DNA of 64,000 nt from Nocardia asteroides (GTDB taxonomy: Bacteria; Actinomycetota; Actinomycetes; Mycobacteriales; Mycobacteriaceae), in NCBI RefSeq assembly GCF_021183625.1, contig NZ_CP089214.1:6448001-6512000 (forward strand). Reading direction: 5' to 3'. The position numbers were made by a program, and so were the translations under genes. A model generated the notes under the pieces. It was not told where the DNA came from, searched no databases, and worked only from the letters and a program-made list of their open reading frames with translations. Position 1 is the first letter of the stretch. Each line of letters starts with the position of its first letter. Of this stretch, positions 47,495 to 56,703 are shown one piece after another.

Positions 47495-49135
47495 ATGACG
47501 ACCCCCGCTCAGCCCGGAACCCCCGCATGGGACACCGAGGTCGACGTCGTGGTGCTCGGGAGCGGCGCCGCCGGCCTCACCGCCGCGCTCTCCGCCGCCG
47601 TGGCCGGTGCCTCGGTGGCGGTGTACGAGAAGGCCGAGACCGTCGGCGGCACCAGCGCGGTCTCCGGCGGCATCGCCTGGATCCCGGCGCACGACCGGGC
47701 GCCGGACGGGCCGCTCACCGTCGAGGACGCCATGGCCTACCTGGACGCGCAGTCGTTCGGGTCGATGGACGTCCCGCTGGTGGAGACCTTCGTGCGCACC
47801 GGCGGCGCGGCCGTGGATTTCGTGGAGAAGCACAGCGCGGTCCGCTTCGAGATCGCCGACGGCTTCCCGGATTACAAGCCGGAGTTGCCCGGCGGCCGCC
47901 CCGGCGGCGGCCGCTCGCTCAGCCCGATCGCCTTCGACCTGGGCACGCTCGGCGCCTGGCGGGACCGGATCACCACCTTCCCCGCGGACTGGAGCAATGT
48001 CGGCTTCGACGCCGAGACCAGGGCGCGGCTGAACGCGGGCGTCACCGACGCCAACGCCGACCTGGTGGTGGCAGGCGCCGCGCTGATCGGCGGGCTGCTC
48101 ACCGGGGTGCTCGCGGCGGGCGTGGTCCCGCGCACGGGCGCCCGCGCGGTCGAGCTGGTGACGGCGGAGGGGGCCGTCACCGGCGTCCGGATCGCCACCG
48201 CGGCCGGGCTCTCCACGGTGCGCGCCCGGCGCGGGGTGATCCTGGCGACCGGCGGCTTCGAGTGGGATGCCGAGCTGGTCCGCGCCTACCTGCGCGGCCC
48301 CATGCGCGGCCCGGTCTCGCCGCCGAACAACACCGGCGACGGGCTGCGGCTGGCCATGGCGCTCGGCGCCGAGCTGGGCACCATGAGCGAGGCGTGGTGG
48401 GTGCCGGTGGTGCAGATCCCCGGCGACACCATCGAGGGGAAGCCGCGCAGCCGCAGCGTCCGGCTGGAGCGCACCCGGCCGCGCAGCATCATCGTCAACC
48501 GGGCGGGCCGCCGCTTCGTGAACGAGGCGGGCGAGTACAACGCCATGGTCGGCGCGTTCCACTACCTGGACCCGCGCGGCGGTTACGTCAACGACCCCGG
48601 CCACATCGTCTTCGACGCCGAGCACCTGCGGAGGTACGGCTTCCTCGGTGTGCCGCCCGGCGGCGAGGTGCCGGAGTGGTTCAACGAGTCGGCCGATCTC
48701 GCCGAGCTGGCCGGGCGGATCGGCGCCGACCCGGACGGCCTCACCGCCACCGTCGAGCGCTGGAACAAGACCGTCGCCGACGGCGCCGATCCGGACTTCG
48801 GCCGCGCCGCCAGCGCCTACGACGGCTACTGGGGCGATCCGGACGCCGAGCCCGCCTGGGCCAAGACCCTCGGCCCGCTGGACACCGCGCCGTACTACGC
48901 GGTTCCGGTCACCGCGGGGGCGATGGGCACCAAGGGCGGCCCGCGCACCGACGAGGACGGCCGGGTGAAGCACGTCACCGGTGCCGTGATCCCCGGGCTC
49001 TTCGCGGTCGGCAATGCCATGGCGGGCGCGACCGGGCGGGCCTACGGCGGCGCGGGCGGGACCATCGGCCCCGGCCTGGTCTTCGGCTACCGCGCCGGGC
49101 ACGCCGCCGCCACCGGCTCCTCCGTCGAATCCTGA
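47495..49135 (+). CDS. FAD-dependent ketosteroid-dehydrogenase-like oxidoreductase (1)
   Basis: A 546-residue flavoprotein of the fumarate reductase/KstD family. GSGAAG at 22-27 is the FAD dinucleotide motif, GGTSAVSGGIAWIP the substrate-lid region, GVILATGGFEWD a second FAD segment, and APYYAVPVTAGAMGTKGG with YGGAGGTIGPGLVFGYRAG the C-terminal FAD site. KstD enzymes introduce a double bond next to a ring ketone. This one likely desaturates or helps aromatise a cyclic ketone of the pathway. TTTC-ATG start with GGAG 8 bases upstream. Confidence 0.9.
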   Translation: MTTPAQPGTPAWDTEVDVVVLGSGAAGLTAALSAAVAGASVAVYEKAETVGGTSAVSGGIAWIPAHDRAPDGPLTVEDAMAYLDAQSFGSMDVPLVETFVRTGGAAVDFVEKHSAVRFEIADGFPDYKPELPGGRPGGGRSLSPIAFDLGTLGAWRDRITTFPADWSNVGFDAETRARLNAGVTDANADLVVAGAALIGGLLTGVLAAGVVPRTGARAVELVTAEGAVTGVRIATAAGLSTVRARRGVILATGGFEWDAELVRAYLRGPMRGPVSPPNNTGDGLRLAMALGAELGTMSEAWWVPVVQIPGDTIEGKPRSRSVRLERTRPRSIIVNRAGRRFVNEAGEYNAMVGAFHYLDPRGGYVNDPGHIVFDAEHLRRYGFLGVPPGGEVPEWFNESADLAELAGRIGADPDGLTATVERWNKTVADGADPDFGRAASAYDGYWGDPDAEPAWAKTLGPLDTAPYYAVPVTAGAMGTKGGPRTDEDGRVKHVTGAVIPGLFAVGNAMAGATGRAYGGAGGTIGPGLVFGYRAGHAAATGSSVES

Positions 49136-49154
49136 AGCAGAAGGGACCTATGCG

Positions 49155-50018
49155 TTGTCGGAGTACGAGAGCATCTGGAGCGACCTCCAGGGGGTGGCGT
49201 TCGAGCAGGGCTACCTCGACGCCGGAGGCGTGCGGACCCGCTACCTGCGCGCGGGCGAGGCGGGGAAGCCGACGCTGATCCTGCTGCACGGGTCGGGCGG
49301 GCACGCCGAGGCATACGTGCGCAACCTCGCCGCGCACGCCGAGCACTTCGACACCTGGTCGATCGACATGCTCGGGCACGGCTACACCGGCAGGCCGGGG
49401 CACCCGCTGGAGATCCCGCACTACGTCGCGCACCTCGCCGCCTTCCTGGATGCCATCGGCGTGCGGACCGCCTCGATCAGCGGGGAGTCGCTGGGCGGCT
49501 GGGTCGCGGCCCGGTTCGCCATCGACCACCCGGAGCGGGTGCACCGGCTGGTGCTGAACACCGCGGGCGGCTCGCAGGCCGACCCGGTGGTCATGCAGCG
49601 GATCATCACGCTCTCCATGGCCGCCGCCGCCGAGCCGACCTGGGAGACGGTGCAGGCCAGGATCAAGTGGCTGATGGCGGACAAGTCCAAGGACTACGAC
49701 GACATCGTGGCGAGCAGGCAGCGCATCTACCGCCAGCCCGGCTTCGTCGACGCCATGCGCGACATCATGGCGCTGCAGGACCCGGAGATCAGGCAGCGCA
49801 ACCTGCTCGGCCCGGACGAGTACGGCCGCATCACCGCGCCCGCCCTCGTCCTCTGGACCAGCGACGACCCCACCGCCGACGTCACCGAGGGCAAGCGCAT
49901 CGCCTCGATGATCCCGGGCGCGCGCTTCGAGGTCATGCCGGACTGCGGGCACTGGCCGCAGTACGAGGACGCCGCCACCTTCGACGCCCTGCACCTGGGC
50001 TTCCTGCGGGAGAGCTGA
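49155..50018 (+). CDS. mhpC: Alpha/beta hydrolase, meta-cleavage-product hydrolase type
   Basis: A 287-residue alpha/beta hydrolase with the nucleophile Ser112 in GESLGG, a likely acid at Asp237/238 (WTSDDPTAD), and His266 in CGHWPQYED, the arrangement of C-C hydrolases such as MhpC, BphD and HsaD. These cleave the ring-opened product of extradiol dioxygenases. The position directly before mhpA- and mhpB-like genes supports MhpC. No ATG is in frame near the family start; TTG at 49155 with AAGGGA 8 bases upstream is chosen. The ATG at 49150 is in another frame. Confidence 0.8.
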   Translation: MSEYESIWSDLQGVAFEQGYLDAGGVRTRYLRAGEAGKPTLILLHGSGGHAEAYVRNLAAHAEHFDTWSIDMLGHGYTGRPGHPLEIPHYVAHLAAFLDAIGVRTASISGESLGGWVAARFAIDHPERVHRLVLNTAGGSQADPVVMQRIITLSMAAAAEPTWETVQARIKWLMADKSKDYDDIVASRQRIYRQPGFVDAMRDIMALQDPEIRQRNLLGPDEYGRITAPALVLWTSDDPTADVTEGKRIASMIPGARFEVMPDCGHWPQYEDAATFDALHLGFLRES

Positions 50019-50019
50019 C

Positions 50020-51651
50020 GTGCCCGCCGATTACGACGTGCTGCTGGTCGGCGCCGGCCCGGTCGGGCTCACGCTGGCCAATGTGCTCGGCGGGCACGGC
50101 GTGCGCACCAGGGTGGTGGAGGAGCGGCCGACGCTCATCGACTACCCGCGCGGGGTCGGGCTGGACGACGAGTCGCTGCGCACCTTCCAGTCCATCGGGC
50201 TGGTCGAGCGGGTGCTGCCGCACACCAACCCGAACCAGATCATGCGCTTCGTGGACGGGCGGCGCAGGCTGCTGGCCGAGATCGCGCCCACCGACACCTC
50301 GTTCGGCTGGCCCAAGCGGAACGGTTTCGTGCAGCCGCTGGTCGACGCCGAGCTGCTGGCCGGGCTCGCGCGGTATCCCTCGGTCGAGGTCTCCTGGGAC
50401 ACCGCCATGATCGGGTGCGTCGACACCGGCGCGCACGTCGAGGTCTCGCTCGGCGACGGCAGCGTGGTGACCGCGGGGTACGTGGTCGGCTGCGACGGCG
50501 GGCGGAGCGTCACCCGCAAACAGATGGGGGTCGGCTTCGAGGGGACCACCTCGCCGACCCGCTGGCTCGTGGTCGACCTGGCCTCGGACCCGCTCGGGCA
50601 CCCCAATATCGAGGTCGGCGCCGATCCCACCCGGCCCAATGTCTCGGTCTCCATCGCGCACGGCATCCGGCGCTTCGAGTTCATGATCCACGACGACGAG
50701 CCGGACGAGCTCGCCGAGGATCCCGCCTTCTTCCAGCGGATGGTGGCCTCCTTCGTGCCGTACCCGGAGCGGCTGGAGGTGATCCGGCGCCGGGTCTACA
50801 CGCACCACTCCCGGATCGCGGACACCTTCCGGAAGGGGCGGCTGCTGCTGGCGGGCGACGCCGCGCACCTGATGCCGGTGTGGCAGGGCCAGGGGTACAA
50901 CAGCGGCATCAGGGACGCCGCCAACCTGGGCTGGAAGCTCGCCGCGGTGGCGACCGGCAGGGCCGGGGATGCCCTGCTGGACAGCTACGACACCGAGCGC
51001 CGCAAGCACGCCCGCGCCATGATCGACCTCTCCACGCTGGTCGGGAAGGTGATCTCGCCGACCGGCAAGCGGGTGACCGCGGCGCGCGACGTGCTGGTGC
51101 GCGCGGCCGCCGCGATCCCGCCGGTGAAGTCGTACGTGCTCGGCATGCGGTTCAAGCCGATGCCGCGGTACGACACCGGCGCGGTGGTGCACACCTGGTC
51201 GCGCTCGCCGAAATCCGCCGTCGGGACGCTCTTCGTGCAGCCCCGGGTCGACACCCGCGAGCGCGCCGACGTGCTCCTCGACGACGTGCTCGGGCCGTGG
51301 TTCGCGGTGCTGTTCTGGAACAACCGGCCGCGCGAGGTGCTCGGGGAGCGGGAGTTCGCGCGCTGGAAGGCGCTCGGCGCGGTCTTCGTCGCGGCGCGGC
51401 CCTCCTGCCAGCTGCACTGGCCCGACCACGACGACCCGGACGTGCTGATCGTCGGCGACCGCACCGGCGGGCTCAAGCGCTGGTTCGACGGGCACCTGGA
51501 CTCGGTGCTCTTCCTGCGCCCCGACCGCTGCATCGCGGGCGCCTCGCCCGCGCAGTACGCGCCGGAGGTCGGCGCCGCGCTGGCCGACGCGCTCGCGCTC
51601 GACCCGGAGGGGGAGCACGATGCCGCTGGCCGTGTGCTGCGTCTCGCATAG
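50020..51651 (+). CDS. mhpA: Flavoprotein aromatic hydroxylase, MhpA type
   Basis: A 543-residue class A flavin monooxygenase. GAGPVG at 11-16 is the FAD fold, VGCDGGRSVTR at 156-166 the DG motif binding FAD and NADPH, and LLLAGDAAHLMPVWQGQG at 275-292 the GD motif, with wording characteristic of MhpA. MhpA hydroxylates 3-(3-hydroxyphenyl)propionate to the 2,3-diol. Here the substrate may be a larger phenol of the pathway. GTG start one base after the mhpC stop; the end overlaps mhpB by 32 bases. Confidence 0.87.
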   Translation: MPADYDVLLVGAGPVGLTLANVLGGHGVRTRVVEERPTLIDYPRGVGLDDESLRTFQSIGLVERVLPHTNPNQIMRFVDGRRRLLAEIAPTDTSFGWPKRNGFVQPLVDAELLAGLARYPSVEVSWDTAMIGCVDTGAHVEVSLGDGSVVTAGYVVGCDGGRSVTRKQMGVGFEGTTSPTRWLVVDLASDPLGHPNIEVGADPTRPNVSVSIAHGIRRFEFMIHDDEPDELAEDPAFFQRMVASFVPYPERLEVIRRRVYTHHSRIADTFRKGRLLLAGDAAHLMPVWQGQGYNSGIRDAANLGWKLAAVATGRAGDALLDSYDTERRKHARAMIDLSTLVGKVISPTGKRVTAARDVLVRAAAAIPPVKSYVLGMRFKPMPRYDTGAVVHTWSRSPKSAVGTLFVQPRVDTRERADVLLDDVLGPWFAVLFWNNRPREVLGEREFARWKALGAVFVAARPSCQLHWPDHDDPDVLIVGDRTGGLKRWFDGHLDSVLFLRPDRCIAGASPAQYAPEVGAALADALALDPEGEHDAAGRVLRLA

Positions 51652-52570
51652 CCCCCTGCTCGAACTGCCGGGTCCGGGCCGCGAGCTGCTCGACGATGTC
51701 GAGGGGGCGCTGGAGCGGGCCGCCTGGTTCGTCCGGGAGTTCGATCCCGAACTGGTGCTGACCTTCTCGCCGGACCACTACAACGGGTTCTTCTACCGGA
51801 CCATGCCCGCCTTCTGCGTCGGCACCGCGGCGAGCGGGGTCGGCGACTACGGGAGTTACGCCGGGCCGCTGGACGTCCCCGCCGAACTCGCCACCGAGCT
51901 GGCCGAGGCGGTGCTCGCCGACGGCGTCGACGTCGCGGTGTCGGTGGCCATGGAGGTGGACCACGGCACCGTGCAGCCGCTGAGCAGGCTGCTCGGCTCG
52001 GCCACCGCGCTGCCGGTGATCCCGATCTTCGTCAACGCGGTCGGGGTGCCGCTCGGGCCGCTGCACCGGGCCGCCGCGCTGGGGGCGGCGGCCGGGCGGT
52101 TCGTCGCCGGGCTCGGCAAGCGGGTGCTGATCGTCGGCTCCGGCGGGCTTTCGCACGATCCGCCGGTGCCCGCGCTGGCCACCGCCGCCGGGCCGGTGCG
52201 CGAGCGCATCGTGCACGGTGCGCCCATGTCGGCCGAGGCGCGGGCCGCCCGCCAGGAGCGGGTCGTCGCCGCCGCGCGCGAATTCGCCGCGGGGGAGGGG
52301 CCGTCCGCGCCGCTCGCACCCGAGTGGGACGCCCGATTCCTGGACGTGCTCGACCGCGGGGCTCTCGGGGAGCTCACCACCTGGGACAATGCCGAAATCA
52401 CGCGTGCCGCGGGCAATTCCGCGCACGAGGTGCGCACCTGGGTCGCCGCCTTCGCCGCGCTCGCCACCCAGGGCCCCTACCGGGTGGCCGACCGCTACTA
52501 CCGCGCCGCCCCCGAACTCATCGCGGGCTTCGCCGTCCGCACCGCGCTGCCGGAAGGGAGGTCGTCATGA
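51620..52570 (+). CDS. mhpB: Type III extradiol catechol dioxygenase, MhpB
   Basis: A 316-residue LigB-type ring-cleaving dioxygenase matching MhpB of E. coli in length and residue numbering. The N-terminal SHSP (His10) is an iron-ligand region, and His115 (in VDHGTVQP) and His179 (in GGLSHDPP) fall at the acid-base histidine positions known for MhpB. It opens a 2,3-dihydroxyphenyl ring between C1 and C2. Downstream steps (MhpD, E, F) are not in the window, so the dienoate product must be handled elsewhere. The stop overlaps the next start by ATGA. Confidence 0.92.
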   Translation: MPLAVCCVSHSPLLELPGPGRELLDDVEGALERAAWFVREFDPELVLTFSPDHYNGFFYRTMPAFCVGTAASGVGDYGSYAGPLDVPAELATELAEAVLADGVDVAVSVAMEVDHGTVQPLSRLLGSATALPVIPIFVNAVGVPLGPLHRAAALGAAAGRFVAGLGKRVLIVGSGGLSHDPPVPALATAAGPVRERIVHGAPMSAEARAARQERVVAAAREFAAGEGPSAPLAPEWDARFLDVLDRGALGELTTWDNAEITRAAGNSAHEVRTWVAAFAALATQGPYRVADRYYRAAPELIAGFAVRTALPEGRSS

Positions 52571-54279
52571 CCGAACCAGTGGAGAGAGCCGACGAGACCG
52601 TGGACGTACTCGTCGTCGGCTCCGGCGGCGGCGGTCTGACCGCCGCACTCGCCGCCGAGGCCGCGGGGCTGAAGGTGCTCGTGGTCGAGAAGGCCGCGTA
52701 CTACGGCGGCTCGACCGCGCTCTCCGGCGGCGGCATCTGGGTCCCGAACGCCCCGGCCCAGCACCGCGACGGCTTCGAACTCGACCCGGACAGCGTCGTC
52801 CAGTACCTGCGCACCATCACCGAGGGGCTGGTCACCGACGAGCGGCTGCGCGCCTACGTGCACCGGTCGCCGGAGATGATGGCCTTCCTGGAGAGCCGCA
52901 GCCGCTGGCTGGAGTTCGTCTGGAAGCCCGGCTACGCCGACTACTACCCGGAGCTCCCCGGCGGCTCCGACCAGGGCAGCACCATCAACGTCCCGCCGAT
53001 CGACCTGCGCGAGCTCGGCCCGGACGAGGAGCTGCTGCTCAAGCCGCTCGCGCTGGCGCCGAAGGGCATCTGGCTCGGCCCCAAGGACCTGCGGCTCTTC
53101 TACCAGGTCCGGCAGCACTGGCGCGGCAAGGCGGTGCTGGTCAAGCTGCTGTGGCGCAAGTTCCGCGCGCACGTCTTCGGCGACCGGATCGCCGCCATCG
53201 GCCAGTCGCTGGTCGCCCGGCTCCGGCTGGCGCTGCGCGAGCACGACATCCCGCTCTGGCTGAACGCCCCGATGACCGAGCTGACCACCGGCCCGGACGG
53301 CGAGGTCACCGGCGCGGTGGTCGAGCGCGACGGGGTGCCGGTGCGGATCCGCGCCGAGCGCGGCGTCATCCTCGCCACCGGCGGCTTCGACCACGACATG
53401 GAGTGGCGCAGGCGCGAGGAGCCGCTCATCGACGAGGACTGGAGCTTCGGCAACCCGCTCGCCACCGGCGACGGCATCCGCGCGGCCGAGAAGGTCGGCG
53501 CCGCCACCGATCTGATGGACGAGTCCTGGTGGTTCCCCTCCATCCAGTGGCCGGACGGCCGGATGCAGTTCCTGCTCAACGAGCGGATGATGCCCGCCCA
53601 GTTCATCGTCAACGGCAACGGCGAGCGGTACATCAACGAGGCGGCGCCGTACATGGACTTCGGCCACGCCATGCTGGCCGGCCAGCGGACCGGCGTCGAC
53701 CACATCCCGAGCTGGCTGATCACCGACCACCGCTCGTGGAACCGCTACGTCGTCGCCGGGCACCTCCCGCTGCCGAAGATCCCGTTCGCGCCGGTCCCCA
53801 CCGGGCGCAAGATTCCGCAGGCGTGGCTGGACTCCGGCGTCGTGGTCGCGGCGAACTCCATCGAGGAGCTGGCCGCGAAGATCGGCGTGCCGCCGGAGCG
53901 GCTGCGCGCCACCGCCGACCGCTTCAACGAGCTCGCGAACTCGGGCCACGACGACGACTTCGACCGCGGCGACAGCGTCTACGACAACTACTACGGCGAC
54001 CCCACCCTGCCCAACCCCAACCTGGCCCCGCTGCGCAAACCCCCGTACTACGCCTTCCGCATGGTGCTCGGCGACCTCGGTACCTCCGGCGGGCTGCGCA
54101 CCGACGAGCACGCCCGCGTCCTGCGCCCCGACGGCAGCGTCGTCCCCGGCCTCTACGCCACCGGCAACACCGCGGCGCCGGTCATGGGCCGCTCCTACGC
54201 GGGCGCCGGCGCCACCATCGGCCCGGCCATGACCTTCGGCTACATCGCCGCCGAACACCTCACCGGGGCGGGCAGATGA
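52567..54279 (+). CDS. FAD-dependent ketosteroid-dehydrogenase-like oxidoreductase (2)
   Basis: A 570-residue KstD-family flavoprotein. GSGGGG at 18-23, YYGGSTALSGGGIWVPN, GVILATGGFDHD, and the C-terminal PPYYAFRMVLGDLGTSGGLRTDE with YAGAGATIGPAMTFGYIAAE are strong matches to 3-ketosteroid delta-1-dehydrogenases. It differs from the first copy at 47495 in length and detail, so the two probably act on different intermediates. It starts inside the mhpB stop codon. Confidence 0.92.
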   Translation: MTEPVERADETVDVLVVGSGGGGLTAALAAEAAGLKVLVVEKAAYYGGSTALSGGGIWVPNAPAQHRDGFELDPDSVVQYLRTITEGLVTDERLRAYVHRSPEMMAFLESRSRWLEFVWKPGYADYYPELPGGSDQGSTINVPPIDLRELGPDEELLLKPLALAPKGIWLGPKDLRLFYQVRQHWRGKAVLVKLLWRKFRAHVFGDRIAAIGQSLVARLRLALREHDIPLWLNAPMTELTTGPDGEVTGAVVERDGVPVRIRAERGVILATGGFDHDMEWRRREEPLIDEDWSFGNPLATGDGIRAAEKVGAATDLMDESWWFPSIQWPDGRMQFLLNERMMPAQFIVNGNGERYINEAAPYMDFGHAMLAGQRTGVDHIPSWLITDHRSWNRYVVAGHLPLPKIPFAPVPTGRKIPQAWLDSGVVVAANSIEELAAKIGVPPERLRATADRFNELANSGHDDDFDRGDSVYDNYYGDPTLPNPNLAPLRKPPYYAFRMVLGDLGTSGGLRTDEHARVLRPDGSVVPGLYATGNTAAPVMGRSYAGAGATIGPAMTFGYIAAEHLTGAGR

Positions 54280-55067
54280 CGATCGGTGAGCTGTGGCGCT
54301 ACGACGGCCGCCGCGCCGTCGTCACCGGCTGCGCCTCGGGGATCGGCGCACAGGTTGCGCGGCAGGTGCGCGAGCTGGGCGGCACCGTGATCGGCCTCGA
54401 CCTCGCCGAACCGGCCACCGAGCTGGACGGCTTCCACCGCGTGGACATGGCCGACCCCGCCGCCATCGACGCGGCCGTCGCCGAGCTGGGCCCGGTGGAC
54501 GCGCTGTTCAACGTCGCGGGCGTCTCCTCCGGCATCGGCGACCCGCCGAAGGTCGTCGCCATCAACTTCCTCGGCCTGCGCCACCTCACCGAGGCCCTGC
54601 TGCCGGGGCTGCGGCAGGGCGCGACCATCGCCAGCGTCTCCTCCCTGGCCGCCGCGAACTGGCTCGAGCACCGCGCCCAGACCACCGGGCTGCTCGACAC
54701 CGAGGACTTCGAGGCCGGACAAGCCTGGTGCGCGGCCAACCCCGAGGCGCTCGAGGACGGCGGCTACCGCCTGTCGAAGGAAGCGATCATCCACTACACC
54801 GCCCGCGCCGCCGCCCCGCTCGGCGCGCGCGGCATCCGCGTCAACTGCACCGGCCCGGGCGTCACCGAGACCCCGATCCTGGACCAGCTGCGCACCGCCT
54901 ACGGCGACCAGTACCTCGACACCATCCCGAAGCCGCTCGACGGCCGCGTCTCGGACCCGGCCGAGCAGGCGGCGGTGCTGGTGTTTCTCAACAGCGCGGC
55001 GGCGAGCTATGTGACCGGCCAGGTGATCTGGGTGGATGGCGGCAACGTTGCAGGACGCCTTGCATGA
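54276..55067 (+). CDS. SDR-family oxidoreductase (hydroxysteroid-dehydrogenase-like)
   Basis: A 263-residue SDR. GCASGIG at 18-24 is the NAD(P) loop, and Tyr164 and Lys168 in YRLSK are catalytic. The long insertion before the Tyr (about 125-162) and the pattern SVSSLAAANW resemble the 3-alpha-hydroxysteroid dehydrogenase/carbonyl reductase group. It overlaps the KstD-like gene by 4 bases. The likely role is oxidising a ring alcohol to the ketone that the KstD-like enzyme uses. Confidence 0.87.
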   Translation: MTIGELWRYDGRRAVVTGCASGIGAQVARQVRELGGTVIGLDLAEPATELDGFHRVDMADPAAIDAAVAELGPVDALFNVAGVSSGIGDPPKVVAINFLGLRHLTEALLPGLRQGATIASVSSLAAANWLEHRAQTTGLLDTEDFEAGQAWCAANPEALEDGGYRLSKEAIIHYTARAAAPLGARGIRVNCTGPGVTETPILDQLRTAYGDQYLDTIPKPLDGRVSDPAEQAAVLVFLNSAAASYVTGQVIWVDGGNVAGRLA

Positions 55068-55089
55068 AAACCTCGGAAGGACAACGACA

Positions 55090-56079
55090 GTGGCAAGCTT
55101 GACCGATTTCCGGAAGCTCGGCGACGAGGTTCGAAACTGGGGCCGGTGGGGCGCCGCCGACGAACTCGGCACGCTCAACTTCATCACCCCGGAGAAGGTG
55201 GCCCAGGCCGCCGGGCTGGTGCGGCACGGGAAGGTGTTCCCGCTCGGCGTCGACTTCGGCTCCTCCGGCCCGCAGGGCGCCTTCAAGTTCCGGCACAACC
55301 CGGTGCACGTGATGACCGTGGACGGCGGCGACGTCACCGCGCTCACCGAGTACGGCCCGAAGTGGCTGCGCAACAGCGTCGGCGCCGAGGTCGCGGGGTT
55401 CTTCGCGGACAATCCGTTCCGCTTCAACGACGACATGATCATCATGCCGCTGCAGGCCGCCACCCAGTGGGACGCGCTCTCGCACGTCTACTACGACGAG
55501 AAGCTCTACAACGGCTTCCCGGCCGCCTCGGTGACCAGCTTCGGCGCCTTCCACTGCGGCATCGACAAGGTGGACGGCAAGGGCATCACCAGCCGCGGCG
55601 TCCTGCTCGACCTGGTGAAGCACCGCGGCGCCGACACCTGGCTGCCCGGCGGCGAGCCGATCACCCCGGACGAGCTGGACGAGGTCGCCAAGCGGCAGGG
55701 CGTCGAGGTCGGCCGCGGCGACATCGTGCTGGTGCGCACCGGCTGGTGGGCCCGGTTCGAGGAGGCCGGCGACGGCGCCGAGCCCTACTCCGGGCTGGAC
55801 TGGCGCTGCGCCAAGTGGCTGCACGAGCGCGAGGTCGCCGCGGTGGCCGCGGACAACCTCATGGTCGAGGACCCGGTCTCCGGCGTCGAGGGCACCTTCC
55901 TGCCCATGCACATGCTCTGCCTGCGCGACATGGGGCTGATGCTCGGCGAGTACTGGGACCTGACCGCGCTCGCCGCGGACTGCGCCGCCGACGGCGTCTA
56001 CGAGTTCCAGCTGGTCGCCCCGCCACTGCGGGTGGTCGGCGCGGTCGGCTCCCCGCTGAATCCCATCGCCATCAAGTAG
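55090..56079 (+). CDS. Cyclase/kynurenine-formamidase-like metal-dependent hydrolase
   Basis: A 329-residue protein of the putative cyclase (PF04199-type) family. The sequence opens with the family pattern NWGRWGAADELGTLNFITPEKV, and TQWDALSHVYYDEKLYNG holds the metal-site Asp and His; CGIDKVDGKGITSRGVLLD follows. Members hydrolyse amides, lactones or ring-opened carbonyl compounds. GTG start at 55090 with GGAAGG 9-10 bases upstream. It sits between an SDR and a flavin reductase in the ring-degradation operon, so a lactone or beta-diketone hydrolysis is plausible but unproven. Confidence 0.85.
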   Translation: MASLTDFRKLGDEVRNWGRWGAADELGTLNFITPEKVAQAAGLVRHGKVFPLGVDFGSSGPQGAFKFRHNPVHVMTVDGGDVTALTEYGPKWLRNSVGAEVAGFFADNPFRFNDDMIIMPLQAATQWDALSHVYYDEKLYNGFPAASVTSFGAFHCGIDKVDGKGITSRGVLLDLVKHRGADTWLPGGEPITPDELDEVAKRQGVEVGRGDIVLVRTGWWARFEEAGDGAEPYSGLDWRCAKWLHEREVAAVAADNLMVEDPVSGVEGTFLPMHMLCLRDMGLMLGEYWDLTALAADCAADGVYEFQLVAPPLRVVGAVGSPLNPIAIK

Positions 56080-56097
56080 ATGAAGGAGGTAGCGGCC

Positions 56098-56703
56098 ATG
56101 ACCGCGAGCACCACCCCGGTGACCACCGGAGCGCACCGCGCCGACGGCCGCCCCTTCGTGGTCGGGATCGGCGGCACGCTGCGCGCCGGGTCGTCGACCG
56201 AGCGCGCGCTGCGGCACTGCCTGGCCGCGGTCGAGCGCAACGGCGGCGAGACCGCGCTCTTCGCCGGCCCCGACATCGACCTGCCCATGTACAGCCCGCA
56301 CGACCCCGCGCGCACCGCCGAGGCGGCCGCGCTGGTGACGGCGCTGCGCCGGGCCGACGCGGTGGTGATCGCCTCGCCCGGCTACCACGGCGGCGTCTCC
56401 GGGCTGGTCAAGAACGCGCTCGACTACATCGAGGACCTGCGCGGCGACCCGGTCGTCTACCTGGACAACAAGCCGCTCGGCTGCATCACCTGCGCCTACG
56501 GCTGGCAGGCCGCGGTCGGCACGCTCGGGCAGCTGCGGGTGATCGGGCACGCGCTGCGCGCCTGGCCAACCCCGCTCGGCGTCGCCATCAACTCCGCCGA
56601 GCCGGTCTGGGATGCCGCGGGCGAGCTGGTCGACGAGACGGTGCGCGGCCAGCTCGAGCTGCTCGCCACCCAGCTGCTCGCCTTCGCGGGGAGCCGCGCG
56701 TGA
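56098..56703 (+). CDS. NADPH-dependent FMN reductase
   Basis: A 201-residue flavodoxin-like reductase. GIGGTLRAGSSTERALRHCL is the phosphate-binding loop for FMN, and ASPGYHGGVSGLVKNALDYIEDL is the second FMN contact segment typical of the SsuE/NAD(P)H:FMN reductase family. It supplies reduced flavin to two-component monooxygenases or acts as a quinone reductase. No separate flavin-dependent oxygenase partner is obvious nearby. Start 56098 has AAGGAGGT 6-7 bases upstream. Confidence 0.88.
   Translation: MTASTTPVTTGAHRADGRPFVVGIGGTLRAGSSTERALRHCLAAVERNGGETALFAGPDIDLPMYSPHDPARTAEAAALVTALRRADAVVIASPGYHGGVSGLVKNALDYIEDLRGDPVVYLDNKPLGCITCAYGWQAAVGTLGQLRVIGHALRAWPTPLGVAINSAEPVWDAAGELVDETVRGQLELLATQLLAFAGSRA

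Noticed and set aside
49150..49278. ATG-initiated frame at 49150 before the mhpC-like gene
   Set aside because: It is a short frame out of register with the hydrolase; the ribosome site and protein homology fit the TTG at 49155.
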